A stretch of 64,000 bases of DNA, taken from contig NZ_VZPP01000001.1 in assembly GCF_008801475.1 (NCBI RefSeq), positions 372,001 through 436,000 on the forward strand, in the 5' to 3' direction. Below the pieces are notes generated by a model that was given only the letters and a program-made list of their open reading frames with translations, was not told the origin of the DNA and ran no database searches. How positions within the stretch are numbered: position 1 is the stretch's first letter; each line of letters opens with the position of its first letter. The stretch is from Pseudomonas moorei. GTDB taxonomy: Bacteria > Pseudomonadota > Gammaproteobacteria > Pseudomonadales > Pseudomonadaceae. Shown piece after piece: positions 37,431-46,878 of this stretch. The position numbers were made by a program, and so were the translations under genes.

Positions 37431-39032
37431 ATGAGCGATAACAAAAACAAGATTACTCAAGCGAACCATGAATTCAGCTTTGCGCGTCGCGACTTTCTCA
37501 AGTACAGCGCGACTGCCGCGGCGGTTGCCGGCGCGTACTCCATGGGCCTGCCATTCGGCGCCATGGCGGCAGAGGCGACGCCCAAGCCAGGTGGCGTGCT
37601 GCGCCTGGGCCTGGCCGGTGCCAGCACCACCGACTCGAAAGACCCTGGCTCCTGGGTCGATACCTTCACCTTCGTCGGGTTCTCGGCGATCTATAACACC
37701 CTGACCGAAATTGCCGTCGACGGCTCGGCGATCCCCGAGCTGGCTGAAAGCTGGACCTCGACCCCGGACGCCCGGGTCTGGACCTTCAAATTGCGCCAGG
37801 GCGTGACCTTCCACAACGGCAAGACCCTGACCGCCGACGATGTGGTCGCCTCGATCCAGCATCACCTCGGGGACAAATCCAGCTCGGCGGCCAAGACCGT
37901 ATTGGGCGATGTGGCCAAGGTCAGTGCCAACGGCAGCGACAGCGTGGTGTTCGAGCTGCATTCGGGCAACGCCGATTTCACCTACGTGGTCGCCGATTAC
38001 CATCTGGTGATCATGCCGAGCAAGGACGGCGTGCCGGACTGGCAGGCCGGTGTCGGCACTGGCGGTTATCGCCTGAAGAACTTCGAACCGGGTGTGCGCA
38101 TGACCCTGGAACGCAGCCCGGATTACTGGAAAGCGGGGCGGGCGCACTTCGCCAGCGCCGAACTGATCGCCATTGGCGACGGCGCCGCGCGAATCAACGC
38201 GTTGGTCACCGGGCAAGTGGACGTGATCAACAAGGTCGACCTGAAAACCGTGGCCCTGCTCAAGCGCAATCCGAACCTGGTCATCGAAGAAACCAAGGGC
38301 GCGCAGCACTACACCTTCCCGATGCTCACCGACAGTCCGCTGTTCCAGAACAATGACGTGCGCCTGGCGATGAAGCATGCGATCAATCGTGAAACCCTGC
38401 TGGCCTCGGTGCTGTACGGCTATGGCCTGGTGGGCAACGATCACCCGATCCAGCCTGGCAGCCGCTTCATCAACACGGCACTGGAACAACGCAGCTACGA
38501 TCCGGACAAGTCGCGCTTCTACCTGAAAAAGGCCGGCATGGATTCGCTCAAGGTGCGCCTGCAAGCCTCGGACGCGGCGTACACCGGCGCCGTCGATGCC
38601 TCGGTGCTGTTCAAGGAGCAAGCCCGCGCAGCCGGGATCGACATAGACGTGGTACGCGAGCCGGCCGATGGCTTCTTCACCAACGTGTGGATGAAGCAAC
38701 CTTTCACCACGTCGTTCTGGTACAGCAGCCTGACCGCCGACCGCATGTTCAGCATCGGTTACGCCAAGGGCGCGGCATGGAACGAAACCCATTGGGACAA
38801 CCCGCGCTTCAATCAACTGCTCAACGCTGCCCGTGGCGAGATGAACGACCCGCTGCGCCGCGAGATGTACAACGAAATGCAGTCGCTGTGCCGGGATGAC
38901 GGCGGGGCAATCGTGCCGCTGTTCGCCAGTTCCGTGGCGGCGCGCTCCAACAGGGTCGCGCACGGCGGGCAGACAGCGCCTTACGGCGAGCTGGATGGGC
39001 TGCGGGTAATCGAGCGCTGGTGGCAGGCGTAA
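37431..39032 (+). CDS. Oligopeptide-type ABC binding protein with Tat signal
   Basis: 533-residue family-5 (DppA/OppA) solute-binding protein. The N-terminus carries a twin-arginine motif (FARRDFLKYSATAAAVAGAY), so it is exported folded by Tat, which is uncommon for this family. Family motifs include LRQGVTFHNGKTLTADDVVA and ALKHAINRE-like MKHAINRETLLAS. The ATG follows AGAGGCAATGCA. Permeases and a double ATPase follow in order, separated by a REP doublet. Location in the aru locus suggests a peptide, opine or guanidino compound that yields arginine, but the ligand is not readable from sequence. Confidence 0.85.
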   Translation: MSDNKNKITQANHEFSFARRDFLKYSATAAAVAGAYSMGLPFGAMAAEATPKPGGVLRLGLAGASTTDSKDPGSWVDTFTFVGFSAIYNTLTEIAVDGSAIPELAESWTSTPDARVWTFKLRQGVTFHNGKTLTADDVVASIQHHLGDKSSSAAKTVLGDVAKVSANGSDSVVFELHSGNADFTYVVADYHLVIMPSKDGVPDWQAGVGTGGYRLKNFEPGVRMTLERSPDYWKAGRAHFASAELIAIGDGAARINALVTGQVDVINKVDLKTVALLKRNPNLVIEETKGAQHYTFPMLTDSPLFQNNDVRLAMKHAINRETLLASVLYGYGLVGNDHPIQPGSRFINTALEQRSYDPDKSRFYLKKAGMDSLKVRLQASDAAYTGAVDASVLFKEQARAAGIDIDVVREPADGFFTNVWMKQPFTTSFWYSSLTADRMFSIGYAKGAAWNETHWDNPRFNQLLNAARGEMNDPLRREMYNEMQSLCRDDGGAIVPLFASSVAARSNRVAHGGQTAPYGELDGLRVIERWWQA

Positions 39033-39055
39033 GCGTTCGGCAAAGATGAAGAACC

Positions 39056-39159
39056 CCTGTAGGAGCGAGCCCTGCTCGCGAGAAAGGTCAAGGCAACGCG
39101 GATACTCAGACTGTCCGCGTCATCGTTGACGTCCATCGCGAGCTGGCTCGCTCCTACAG
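39056..39159. repeat. REP doublet
   Basis: CCTGTAGGAGCGAGCCCTGC and inverted GCGAGCTGGCTCGCTCCTAC with a spacer of about 60 bp, between the binding-protein gene and its permeases. This is the classic place for a REP that keeps binding protein in excess over permease. Confidence 0.8.
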
Positions 39160-39192
39160 TTGGAAATGGTGATCTTCGTAAGGAACTGCGCG

Positions 39193-40152
39193 GTGAATAG
39201 TATTTTCAGATTGCTACTTCAGCGTTTGGCATTGGGGCTGTTATCGCTGTTTGCGGTATCAGTGATCATTTTTCTCGCGGTCGGCATGCTCCCGGGTGAT
39301 ATCGCCCAGGCCATGCTCGGCCAATCCGCCACCCCCGAAACCGTGGCGGCGTTCCGTGCGCAACTGGGGCTGGACATGCCGCCACTGACCCGCTTCGGGC
39401 ACTGGATCTGGAACCTGTTGCAAGGCGACCTCGGAGTCTCCCTGGCCAACCAGCGACCCATCGCTGAATTGGTGGGCGCGCGACTGGGCAACACCTTCAG
39501 CCTGGCGTTGCTGGCGGCCATGGTGTCGGTGCCGTTGGCGTTGCTGTTAGGGATGCTCGCGGCGTTGTACCGCAACAGCTGGTTCGACCGTTTGCTCAAC
39601 ACCTCGGCGCTGAGTGCGGTGTCGTTTCCCGAGTTCTTCGTCGCCTACATCCTGATCCTGGTGTTCGCGGTGAAGCTCAACTGGTTCCCGAGCATTTCCA
39701 ATCTCGCGCCGGATGCGTCCCTCGGCACGATTCTGGAGCGCTCGGTGCTGCCCGTGGCGACCCTGAGCCTGGTGGTGATCGCGCAAATGATGCGCATGAC
39801 CCGAGCCTCGCTGATCAACCTGCTGGCCAGCCCCTACATCGAAATGGCCCGGCTCAAGGGTGTCAGCCAGTCGCGGATCATCTTTCGCCATGCCTTGCCC
39901 AATGCCCTGGCACCGATCGTCAACGTGGTGGCGCTGAACCTGGCGTACCTGGTGGTGGGCGTGGTGGTGGTCGAAGTGGTGTTTGTCTATCCCGGCCTCG
40001 GCCAGTTGCTGGTGGACTCCGTGGCCAAGCGCGATATCCCGGTGGTGCAGGCCTGCAGCCTGATCTTCGCGGCGACCTACATCTTGCTCAATACCAGCGC
40101 CGATGTGCTGTCGATTGCCAGCAACCCACGCCTGATGCATCCAAAGGGGTAG
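39193..40152 (+). CDS. Peptide-type ABC transporter permease (DppB-like)
   Basis: 319-residue inner-membrane permease with six membrane segments. The opening LLLQRLALGLLSLFAVSVII and the cytoplasmic EAA loop YIEMARLKGVSQSRIIFRHA followed by LPNALAPIVN are typical of DppB. I chose the GTG at 39193, preceded by AAGGAACTGCGCG; an in-frame ATG at 39166 has no ribosome site. It is followed 3 bp later by the second permease. Confidence 0.88.
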   Translation: MNSIFRLLLQRLALGLLSLFAVSVIIFLAVGMLPGDIAQAMLGQSATPETVAAFRAQLGLDMPPLTRFGHWIWNLLQGDLGVSLANQRPIAELVGARLGNTFSLALLAAMVSVPLALLLGMLAALYRNSWFDRLLNTSALSAVSFPEFFVAYILILVFAVKLNWFPSISNLAPDASLGTILERSVLPVATLSLVVIAQMMRMTRASLINLLASPYIEMARLKGVSQSRIIFRHALPNALAPIVNVVALNLAYLVVGVVVVEVVFVYPGLGQLLVDSVAKRDIPVVQACSLIFAATYILLNTSADVLSIASNPRLMHPKG

Positions 40153-40155
40153 ACC

Positions 40156-40983
40156 ATGAGCTTTCTTAAACAAATGCTCCGGGCGCCGCTGAGCGCCAAG
40201 TTCGGATTGCTGGTGATCGTTGTGTACATCCTGGTGGCGCTGTTCGCCCCGGTACTGGCGCCCTTCGGCGAAACCCAGGTGGTGGGCGAGGGCTTCGCGC
40301 CGTGGGGCGGGCCGTTTCTGTTGGGCACCGATAACCTGGGGCGCGACATGTTCAGCCGCCTGGTCTACGGCGCGCGCAATACCCTGGGCATTGCCTTCCT
40401 CACCACGGTGCTGGCGTTCCTGCTCGGTGGCTTGAGCGGCCTGGTCGCGGCGATCAAGGGCGGTGCGATCGATCAGGGGCTGTCGCGGGTGGTGGACATC
40501 CTGATGGCGATCCCGCAGCTGATCTTTGCCTTGCTGATTCTCAGTGTGGTCGGCACCACGGCGACCTCGTTGGTGCTGGTGATCGCGCTGCTGGATGCGA
40601 CCCGGGTGTTTCGCCTGTCCCGGGCGGTGGCGATGAACGTCGTGGTCCAGGACTTCGTCGAAGCGGCGCGCCTGCGGGGTGAAGGCCTGTGGTGGTTGGT
40701 AACCCGGGAAGTGTTGCCGAACGCGGCGGCACCGTTGATTGCCGAGTTCGGCCTGCGGTTCTGCTTTGTGTTTTTGTTCATCAGTGCGCTGTCATTCCTC
40801 GGTCTGGGCATTCAACCGCCCACCGCCGACTGGGGCAGCATGGTGCGCGATAACGCCGTACTGATTACCTTCGGCGACATCAGCCCGTTGCTGCCTGCCC
40901 TGGCCGTGGCATTGATCACGGTCAGCGTCAACTTCGTCGTCGACTGGATGCTGCATCAATCCAGCGGCCTCAAGGAATGCTGA
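40156..40983 (+). CDS. Peptide-type ABC transporter permease (DppC-like)
   Basis: 275-residue partner permease. It has the DppC N-terminal segment (KFGLLVIVVYILVALFAPVL), the motif LLGTDNLGRDMFSRLVYGAR, the EAA loop FVEAARLRGEGLWWLVTREV and the C-terminal FLGLGIQPPTADWGSMVRD. The ATG follows AAGGGGTAGACC. Its stop lies 2 bp before the ATPase ATG. Confidence 0.9.
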   Translation: MSFLKQMLRAPLSAKFGLLVIVVYILVALFAPVLAPFGETQVVGEGFAPWGGPFLLGTDNLGRDMFSRLVYGARNTLGIAFLTTVLAFLLGGLSGLVAAIKGGAIDQGLSRVVDILMAIPQLIFALLILSVVGTTATSLVLVIALLDATRVFRLSRAVAMNVVVQDFVEAARLRGEGLWWLVTREVLPNAAAPLIAEFGLRFCFVFLFISALSFLGLGIQPPTADWGSMVRDNAVLITFGDISPLLPALAVALITVSVNFVVDWMLHQSSGLKEC

Positions 40984-40985
40984 AC

Positions 40986-42632
40986 ATGACGACCTCCAAA
41001 CCTTTGCTGGAAATCCGCAACCTGCATATCGAAGGTCACTACGAAGACGCCTGGCATCCGCTGATCAAGGGCATCGACCTGACCCTGCAGCGCGGCGAAG
41101 TGCTGGGGCTGATCGGCGAGTCGGGAGCGGGCAAGTCGACCCTCGGCCTGTCGGCCATGGGCTACACCCGTGACGGCTGCAAGATCACCGGTGGTTCGGT
41201 GCATTTCGACGGCATCGATCTGCTCAAGGCCAAACCCGAAGCCCTGCGCAAGTTGCGCGGCTTGCGCATCGCCTACGTCGCACAAAGCGCGGCCGCTTCG
41301 TTCAACCCGGCCCATCGACTGATCGACCAGCATGTCGAAACGGCGGTGAAAAATGGCGGCATGAGCCGCTCACAGGCCATGGCTGAAGCCGTGGAACTGT
41401 ACCGCGTGCTACGCCTGCCCAATCCCGAACAGATCGGCCAGCGTTATCCGCACCAGGTTTCCGGCGGGCAGTTGCAGCGGGTGATGACGGCGATGGCCAT
41501 GGCTTGCCATCCCGACCTGATCATCTTCGACGAGCCGACCACCGCGCTGGACGTCACCACCCAGATCGAAGTGCTGGCGGCGATTCGCGATGCGGTGAAA
41601 ACCTACGGCAGCGCGGCCATCTACATCAGCCACGACCTGGCGGTGGTGGCGCAGATGGCCGACCGCATCATGGTGCTGCGCCACGGCAAGCTTGTGGAAG
41701 AGGCCGAGACCCGCAAGATGCTCGGCGATCCGCAGCAGGACTACACCAAGTCGTTGTGGGCGGTACGCAGTTTCCGCACTGAACCCAAGGCGTGTCCGCA
41801 ACAGGAACAGCCGCTGCTTGAACTGCGCAACAGTTGCGCCAGTTACGGTCGTCAGCCGGTGCTGCATGACGTTTCGCTGAAGCTGTACCGTGGCCAGACC
41901 CTGGCGGTCATCGGCGAATCCGGCAGCGGCAAAAGCTCCACCGCGCGACTGATCACCGGTCTGCTGCCGCCGACCTCGGGCCGGGTGCTGTATGACGGCC
42001 AGCCACTGCCAGCGGACTTTCGCCAGCGCAGCAAGGAGCAGCTGCGGCGCGTCCAGATGATTTATCAGATTCCCGACACGGCGCTGAACCCACGCCAGCG
42101 CATCGTCGATATCATCGGGCGGCCGCTGACCTTTTACCTGGGGCTCAAGGGCAAGGCCATGCGTGCGCGGGTGGCCGAGTTGCTGGAGATGATCGAACTC
42201 GACCCGGCCATCTTCATGGAGCGTCAGCCCCGGGAACTGTCCGGTGGGCAAAAACAACGGATCTGTATCGCCCGGGCACTGGCGGCCGACCCGCAGTTGA
42301 TCATCTGCGACGAAGTCACCTCGGCACTGGATCAACTGGTGGCCGAAGGCGTGCTCAAACTGCTCAATCGTATTCAGCAACAGCTGGGCGTGGCCTACCT
42401 GTTCATCACCCACGACGTTGCGACCGTGCGTGCGATTGCCGATGAAGTGCTGGTGATGCAACGGGGCAGGGTGGTCGACCACGGCTCACGCAGCAGGATT
42501 TTCACCCCGCCGCACCAGGATTACACCGGACTGCTGTTTTCGTCCGAACCGCAAATGGACCCCGACTGGCTCGACCGCTTGCTGGCCAGCCGCGCGCTCC
42601 CGAATTCAAACCCTACGCTGGAAAAAGTCTAA
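40986..42632 (+). CDS. Double-domain ABC ATPase (DppD-DppF fusion type)
   Basis: 548-residue ATPase with two complete nucleotide-binding domains. Domain 1 has [17 protein letters not shown] and [11 protein letters not shown]. Domain 2 has [17 protein letters not shown] and [11 protein letters not shown]. This layout is like YejF and serves the two permeases before it. The ATG at 40986 is preferred to 40977 because AAGGA is 9 bp upstream of it and adjacent to the other. It is followed 9 bp later by the quinone-oxidoreductase gene, so that gene is probably in the same transcript. Confidence 0.9.
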   Translation: MTTSKPLLEIRNLHIEGHYEDAWHPLIKGIDLTLQRGEVLGLIGESGAGKSTLGLSAMGYTRDGCKITGGSVHFDGIDLLKAKPEALRKLRGLRIAYVAQSAAASFNPAHRLIDQHVETAVKNGGMSRSQAMAEAVELYRVLRLPNPEQIGQRYPHQVSGGQLQRVMTAMAMACHPDLIIFDEPTTALDVTTQIEVLAAIRDAVKTYGSAAIYISHDLAVVAQMADRIMVLRHGKLVEEAETRKMLGDPQQDYTKSLWAVRSFRTEPKACPQQEQPLLELRNSCASYGRQPVLHDVSLKLYRGQTLAVIGESGSGKSSTARLITGLLPPTSGRVLYDGQPLPADFRQRSKEQLRRVQMIYQIPDTALNPRQRIVDIIGRPLTFYLGLKGKAMRARVAELLEMIELDPAIFMERQPRELSGGQKQRICIARALAADPQLIICDEVTSALDQLVAEGVLKLLNRIQQQLGVAYLFITHDVATVRAIADEVLVMQRGRVVDHGSRSRIFTPPHQDYTGLLFSSEPQMDPDWLDRLLASRALPNSNPTLEKV

Positions 42633-42641
42633 GGAATCACC

Positions 42642-43346
42642 ATGAAAGTACTGATCGTCCACGCTCATCCAGAGCCACAATCCTTCACCGCGGCTTTACG
42701 CGATCAAGCGGTCGCGACCCTTGAAGCCCAGGGCCATGAAGTGCAGGTCAGCGACCTGTACAAAATGAACTGGAACCCGGTGGCCAGCGCCGATGACTTC
42801 TCCTCCCGGGAAAACCCCGAGTATCTGGTGTACGCCCTGGAGCAACGCCTGGGAGTGAAAAGCCAGTCGCTGGCGGCGGACATCCAGGCCGAACTGGACA
42901 AACTGCTGTGGGCCGACCTGCTGATCCTCAACTTCCCGGTCTTCTGGTTCTCCACCCCGGCGATCCTCAAGGGCTGGATCGACCGGGTGCTGGTGTCCGG
43001 CATCTGCTATGGCGGCAAGCGTTTCTACGATCAGGGTGGTCTGGCCGGTAAAAAGGCATTGGTCACCGTCACTTTGGGTGGCCGCGAACACATGTTCGGC
43101 GAGGACGCGATTCATGGTCCGTTGCAGGACATGCTGCGGCCGATCCTGCGCGGGACCCTGGCTTACGTTGGTTTTGATGTGCTGGAGCCGTTTGTGGCGT
43201 GGCATGTGCCGTACATCAGCGATGAGGCGCGTCGGGAGTTTCTGGCGGATTATGCGCAGCGGTTGCAGCATCTGAGTGATGATCAGCCACTCGTGTTTCC
43301 AAAGCTCTCGCAGTTCGACGAACAGCTGTATCCACTGCCCAAATAA
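42642..43346 (+). CDS. NAD(P)H:quinone oxidoreductase, flavodoxin fold
   Basis: 234-residue DT-diaphorase-type flavoprotein. It opens MKVLIVHAHPEPQSFTAALR (FMN phosphate loop) and contains FPVFWFSTPAILKGWIDRVL and LVTVTLGGREHMFGEDAIHG. The ATG follows TAAGGAATCACC. In P. aeruginosa, as I recall, a homologue lies beside aruH; here it is separated from aruH by the dehydrogenase and transporter genes. It may also reduce quinones arising from the adjacent hydroquinone pathway, but that is inference. Confidence 0.82.
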   Translation: MKVLIVHAHPEPQSFTAALRDQAVATLEAQGHEVQVSDLYKMNWNPVASADDFSSRENPEYLVYALEQRLGVKSQSLAADIQAELDKLLWADLLILNFPVFWFSTPAILKGWIDRVLVSGICYGGKRFYDQGGLAGKKALVTVTLGGREHMFGEDAIHGPLQDMLRPILRGTLAYVGFDVLEPFVAWHVPYISDEARREFLADYAQRLQHLSDDQPLVFPKLSQFDEQLYPLPK

Positions 43347-43348
43347 CT

Positions 43349-43418
43349 GGTCCGGCACATTCGACATCAATGTTGCCTGTCCTGACGCCATCGCGCGCAA
43401 GCCACGCTCACACAAGGG
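43349..43418. repeat. Truncated REP doublet
   Basis: It keeps the spacer (CCGGCACATTCGACATCA) and right REP (CGCCATCGCGCGCAAGCC) of the element type seen at 14750-14845 but lacks the left REP. It is decayed compared with the other copies. Confidence 0.55.
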
Positions 43419-43474
43419 GATTGAAGTCTTTCCCAAATCCATAGTCATTCCCGGAATTCAGCGAATGTCCTCGG

Positions 43475-43522
43475 CATTGTTCTAAATACGCAAACACTGA
43501 AGTCGCCGAGATTGGAATTGTT
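43475..43522 (+). promoter_or_regulatory. Candidate LysR operator upstream of the channel gene
   Basis: CATTGTTCTA-N5-GCAAACACTG is an imperfect inverted repeat followed at fixed spacing by GTCGCCG (43502-43508) and AATTGTT (43516-43522). The last 33 bp match the hapC upstream region (48689-48721) at 24 fixed positions in three blocks with no gaps. It lies about 160 bp before the ATG. The rest of the 333-bp gap holds the truncated REP and a long 5' leader without a gene. Confidence 0.72.
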
Positions 43523-43679
43523 GGCGTAGGGGGGCGCTTGTAGCCTCCATTACGCCGAACATCACGATCCGCCAACGATTGGGTGGAGCTCCAGCCAGGG
43601 CTCATCAAGACGTCATACCTTGCTTTCGGCCTTACGCCCCCCTGGGGGTTGGCTCCTAATAAAAATAAGGAAGGCAGGT

Positions 43680-44591
43680 ATGAGTATTCGTGCATGGGGC
43701 TGCGCAGCAACCCTGTTCGCTCCCGTTCTGGGGGCTGGCATTTTGTTTCCCGCGATGGCGCAAGCCTCGGGTATTCCTTATGCCAGCAACCGACCACAAA
43801 GTTTCCAATTCAGTTCGGACTTCACCGAGCCCTACAACTCGGTGGGTCAGGAATTCGAATACAACAACGACCGCAAACGCTTCGACGATCATGGCAACAA
43901 GGTCGCCGGCAGTAATACCGAAACCTACGTTGGCCTGACGTCGCTGTTGCACTACTGGAAGATGGATGGCCTGCCCAATACCGGCTTCATCGCCAGTATC
44001 ACCCTCCCGGAGGTTGCGGTTCGCGGCAACGGTACGCGGGTCAGCGGCTTTGGCGATCCATTGGTTGGTGGCCTGGTCTGGTACAACCCGACCCCACTGC
44101 GCACCATCGGCGCGCAAGCCTATGTGCAACTGCCGACCGGTGCGGATTCGGTCAGCAGCGACACCTACGCCCTGTGGCCCTCGCTGTTCTACAACGAATG
44201 GCTGGGCAAGGTGAACATCGACCTGTTGGTCGGCGCGATCATTCGCGGCGAGGGCCCGCACCATACCGAGCCTGGTGACACCGGCCATGCAAACCTGCGC
44301 CTGGGCTACAACATCGTCGACCGTCCGACCTATCAGGTCACGCCCTTCGTCAGCGCTGATTACCAGAAAACCTTCAGCTCCGATGATCGCAATAACAACG
44401 CCATCGAGTTCTCCGATTCCAATGAAACCGCCCTCGGCGCCGGTGTGCTGTTTCAGCTCAAGCCCGGCGTACAGAAGGTGTTCAACCAGAAAATGTGGGA
44501 CCAGGTTTCCATCCACTATTCCAAAGGCGTGGATGGGCGCAACACCACCGTCACGGACGGCTTGTTTGTGCAGCTTTGGCATTACTGGTGA
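43680..44591 (+). CDS. Outer-membrane channel protein (SphA/phenol MetA-pathway family)
   Basis: 303-residue predicted beta-barrel with signal peptide (AATLFAPVLGAGILFPAMAQ, cut near ASG). It has alternating amphipathic strands, ends in LFVQLWHYW with a terminal aromatic residue as outer-membrane barrels do, and matches the family of transporters found with aromatic catabolic genes. The ATG follows AAGGAAGGCAGGT. It is the first gene of an operon with a Tat flavoprotein, a cytochrome c and an NTF2-like protein, and carries the same operator as hapC. It probably admits the hydrophobic substrate of the pathway. Confidence 0.75.
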   Translation: MSIRAWGCAATLFAPVLGAGILFPAMAQASGIPYASNRPQSFQFSSDFTEPYNSVGQEFEYNNDRKRFDDHGNKVAGSNTETYVGLTSLLHYWKMDGLPNTGFIASITLPEVAVRGNGTRVSGFGDPLVGGLVWYNPTPLRTIGAQAYVQLPTGADSVSSDTYALWPSLFYNEWLGKVNIDLLVGAIIRGEGPHHTEPGDTGHANLRLGYNIVDRPTYQVTPFVSADYQKTFSSDDRNNNAIEFSDSNETALGAGVLFQLKPGVQKVFNQKMWDQVSIHYSKGVDGRNTTVTDGLFVQLWHYW

Positions 44592-44658
44592 GTCGCAGAC
44601 GCCTGCCTGCGTTCTGTGATTTGCCCTTGTGGCCGCTACTCATTCCGGAGAATAAAAA

Positions 44659-46386
44659 GTGAACGAAGAAAACCAGAAACTTGCACTGTCACGCCGCAGC
44701 TTCATCAAGGCCGGCGCCGCCGGTACCGCGGTCGCCGCACTATCGGGCGTGGCGGCACAGGCGATGGCCAGCGACGAGTTACCCTTCGACAGAGAACACG
44801 ACATTGTCGTCGTCGGCGGTGGCGGCAGCGGTTTGCCGACCGCATTGTTCTCCCGCTGGCTGGGCAATGATGTAGTCGTGCTGGAGAAGGCCGGCAGCCC
44901 GGGGGGCACCGCGGCCAAAGCGGCGTTCTGGTACTGGGTGCCGAACAACAAGCCGATGCGTGACGCCGGCATCGTCGATGATAAAGCCGACTACATGCGC
45001 TACGTCGCGCGTCTGACTCGTCCGCAATCTTACGACCCGTCCTTGCCGAAACTCGGTCTGTCGGATTGGGAATACGAGATGTGCGAAGCGATCTACGAGA
45101 GCGCTTCGCCCGCCGCCGAACTGTTGGCCGAACGCGACGCGCTGCCTTACCGCCATTGCCCGGACGTGCCGGACTACTGGGCTGAGTTGCCAGAAGACAA
45201 GGCCAAGAAGGGGCGTGTCCTGGTGCCCAAGGAAGCCCGGGCAAGCATGTCGGATGGCGGTCGCGTGGCGATCCGTACGCTGACGGCCGCAGCCAAGCGT
45301 GACGGCGTGCAGATCCGTACCGGCGAGCGCGTGGTGAAAGTGATCCAGAACGCCAAGGGCGAAGCGATCGGCGTCGAAGTCGAAACCGAAGAGGGCACAC
45401 GTCAACGGGTCAAGGCGCGCAAGGCGGTGATCTTCGCCACCGGTGGTTTCACCCACGATCCGGAACTGCGCCGCAATTTCCTCAACGCCCCGGTGTACGG
45501 CGGCTGCGCGGCGCTGACCAACGAAGGCGATTTCATCCGCATCTCCAGTGATCTGGGGGTGCAGTTGCGCAACATGAACTACGCCTGGTCATGCCCGATT
45601 CTGCTGGAAAAAGCCCTGGCCAAGGACGGTTCGATGTCCGGCATCTTCACCATGAACGGCGATTCGATGCTGATGGTGAACAAGTACGGCAAGCGCGTCG
45701 TCAATGAAAAAACCGTCTACAACGAACTGGTTCCGACCTTCTTCCAGTGGGATGGTGAAAAAGCCGAATACCCGAATCTGGTGATGTTTTCGATCTGGGA
45801 CCAACGTGCCCAGGACTATTGCAACAGTGACGAATACGGCTCGCCCATCGTGCCCAAGGGCGGCAACGACCGCCATGTGGTCCGGGGCGAAACCCTGGAG
45901 GAGTTGGCCAAAAACATCGCCGAGCGCCTCGATAAACATGCCTCCGCCATTGGCGGCATGAAGCTCAGCCAGGACTTCAATCTAAACCTGAAAGCCACGC
46001 TCAAGCGCTTCAACGAGTTGGCGAAGAAGGGCAAGGATCTGGACTTCCATCGTGGCGAGTTGGTGATCCAGGGTGTGTTCACCGGCCCGGTCAAACCCGA
46101 CCGCACCGGTAACCTGACGATGTACCCATTGGCCTCGAAAGGTCCGTACTACGCGGCGTTGATCACTGGCGGCAACCTCGACACCAAGGGCGGTCCGAAA
46201 ACCAACTCCGTTGGTCAGGTGCTCAATAACGCCAACACGCCGATCCCAGGACTGTACGGCGTCGGCAACTGCGTGGCCTCGGCCTCCGGTCGTGCTTATT
46301 GGTCCGGCGGTTCGACGCTTGGCCCGATCATCGCCTTCGCTTATCGCGCGGCGAACCAGGCACACAAAGAACCGAGCCGCAGTTGA
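44659..46386 (+). CDS. Tat-exported FAD-dependent dehydrogenase (3-ketosteroid dehydrogenase-like)
   Basis: 575-residue flavoprotein. A twin-arginine signal (LSRRSFIKAGAAGTAVAALS) starts at residue 9. FAD binds at DIVVVGGGGSGLPTALFSRW. The C-terminal part (GGNLDTKGGPKTNSVGQVL, then IPGLYGVGNCVASASGRAYW and GGSTLGPIIAFAYRAA) is characteristic of 3-ketosteroid delta-1-dehydrogenases and relatives that desaturate cyclic ketones. Unlike those it is exported and followed by a c-type cytochrome, a likely electron acceptor. Start: GTG with CGGAGAATAAAAA. Under the hapC-type operator it may desaturate and aromatise a cyclohexanone-like compound toward hydroquinone; fumarate-reductase-like activity is the alternative. 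Confidence 0.78.
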   Translation: MNEENQKLALSRRSFIKAGAAGTAVAALSGVAAQAMASDELPFDREHDIVVVGGGGSGLPTALFSRWLGNDVVVLEKAGSPGGTAAKAAFWYWVPNNKPMRDAGIVDDKADYMRYVARLTRPQSYDPSLPKLGLSDWEYEMCEAIYESASPAAELLAERDALPYRHCPDVPDYWAELPEDKAKKGRVLVPKEARASMSDGGRVAIRTLTAAAKRDGVQIRTGERVVKVIQNAKGEAIGVEVETEEGTRQRVKARKAVIFATGGFTHDPELRRNFLNAPVYGGCAALTNEGDFIRISSDLGVQLRNMNYAWSCPILLEKALAKDGSMSGIFTMNGDSMLMVNKYGKRVVNEKTVYNELVPTFFQWDGEKAEYPNLVMFSIWDQRAQDYCNSDEYGSPIVPKGGNDRHVVRGETLEELAKNIAERLDKHASAIGGMKLSQDFNLNLKATLKRFNELAKKGKDLDFHRGELVIQGVFTGPVKPDRTGNLTMYPLASKGPYYAALITGGNLDTKGGPKTNSVGQVLNNANTPIPGLYGVGNCVASASGRAYWSGGSTLGPIIAFAYRAANQAHKEPSRS

Positions 46387-46393
46387 ATCGAGC

Positions 46394-46415
46394 GGGCCGC
46401 GATCACTCGCGGCCC
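46394..46415. repeat. Intra-operon hairpin
   Basis: GGGCCGCG-ATCACT-CGCGGCCC, a perfect 8-bp stem between the flavoprotein stop and the cytochrome gene, without a T-tract. It may stabilise or process the operon mRNA. Confidence 0.5.
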
Positions 46416-46452
46416 ATGGATTCCATCATCGTGATTAGAAGAGAACAACGAT

Positions 46453-46842
46453 ATGAAGCACTTCCTTCTACGAGCCCCGGCGCTGTTGCTGCTGGCGGTA
46501 GGCATGGGTCAGATGGGCATCGCCCAGGCCGACGAACTGGAACTGGCGCAGAAACTGGCGACCAGCCATTGCGCGGTCTGCCACACCTTCGACAAGGGCG
46601 GGCCGCCGGGGCAGGGGCCGAACCTGTTCGGCTTGCTGGGTCGCAAGGCTGCCAGCGAGTCGAACTTCACTTACAGCGACGGCTACAAGAAAGCCATGGC
46701 CGGCAAAGTCTGGGACGAGCAAATGCTCGATGCCTGGCTGACCGATACCCAGGCCGTCGCGCTGGGCAGTGCGATGGTCTACGCCCAGGACGACCCCGGC
46801 AAACGGCATAAGATCATCACCTACATCAAGTCGCTGCACTGA
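46453..46842 (+). CDS. Periplasmic class I cytochrome c
   Basis: 129-residue monohaem cytochrome. The signal peptide ends near AQADE. Haem attaches at C40-A-V-C43-H44 (CAVCHTFDKGG), and M108 (GSAMVY) is the probable axial ligand. The size and PNLFGLLGRKAAS resemble mitochondrial-type cytochrome c. It lies 66 bp after the flavoprotein gene and probably takes its electrons to the respiratory chain. The ATG has only AGAAGAG upstream, a weak ribosome site. Confidence 0.88.
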   Translation: MKHFLLRAPALLLLAVGMGQMGIAQADELELAQKLATSHCAVCHTFDKGGPPGQGPNLFGLLGRKAASESNFTYSDGYKKAMAGKVWDEQMLDAWLTDTQAVALGSAMVYAQDDPGKRHKIITYIKSLH

Positions 46843-46878
46843 CATTCGACCTTTTCCCGAAGCACTCCGGAGATCCTC

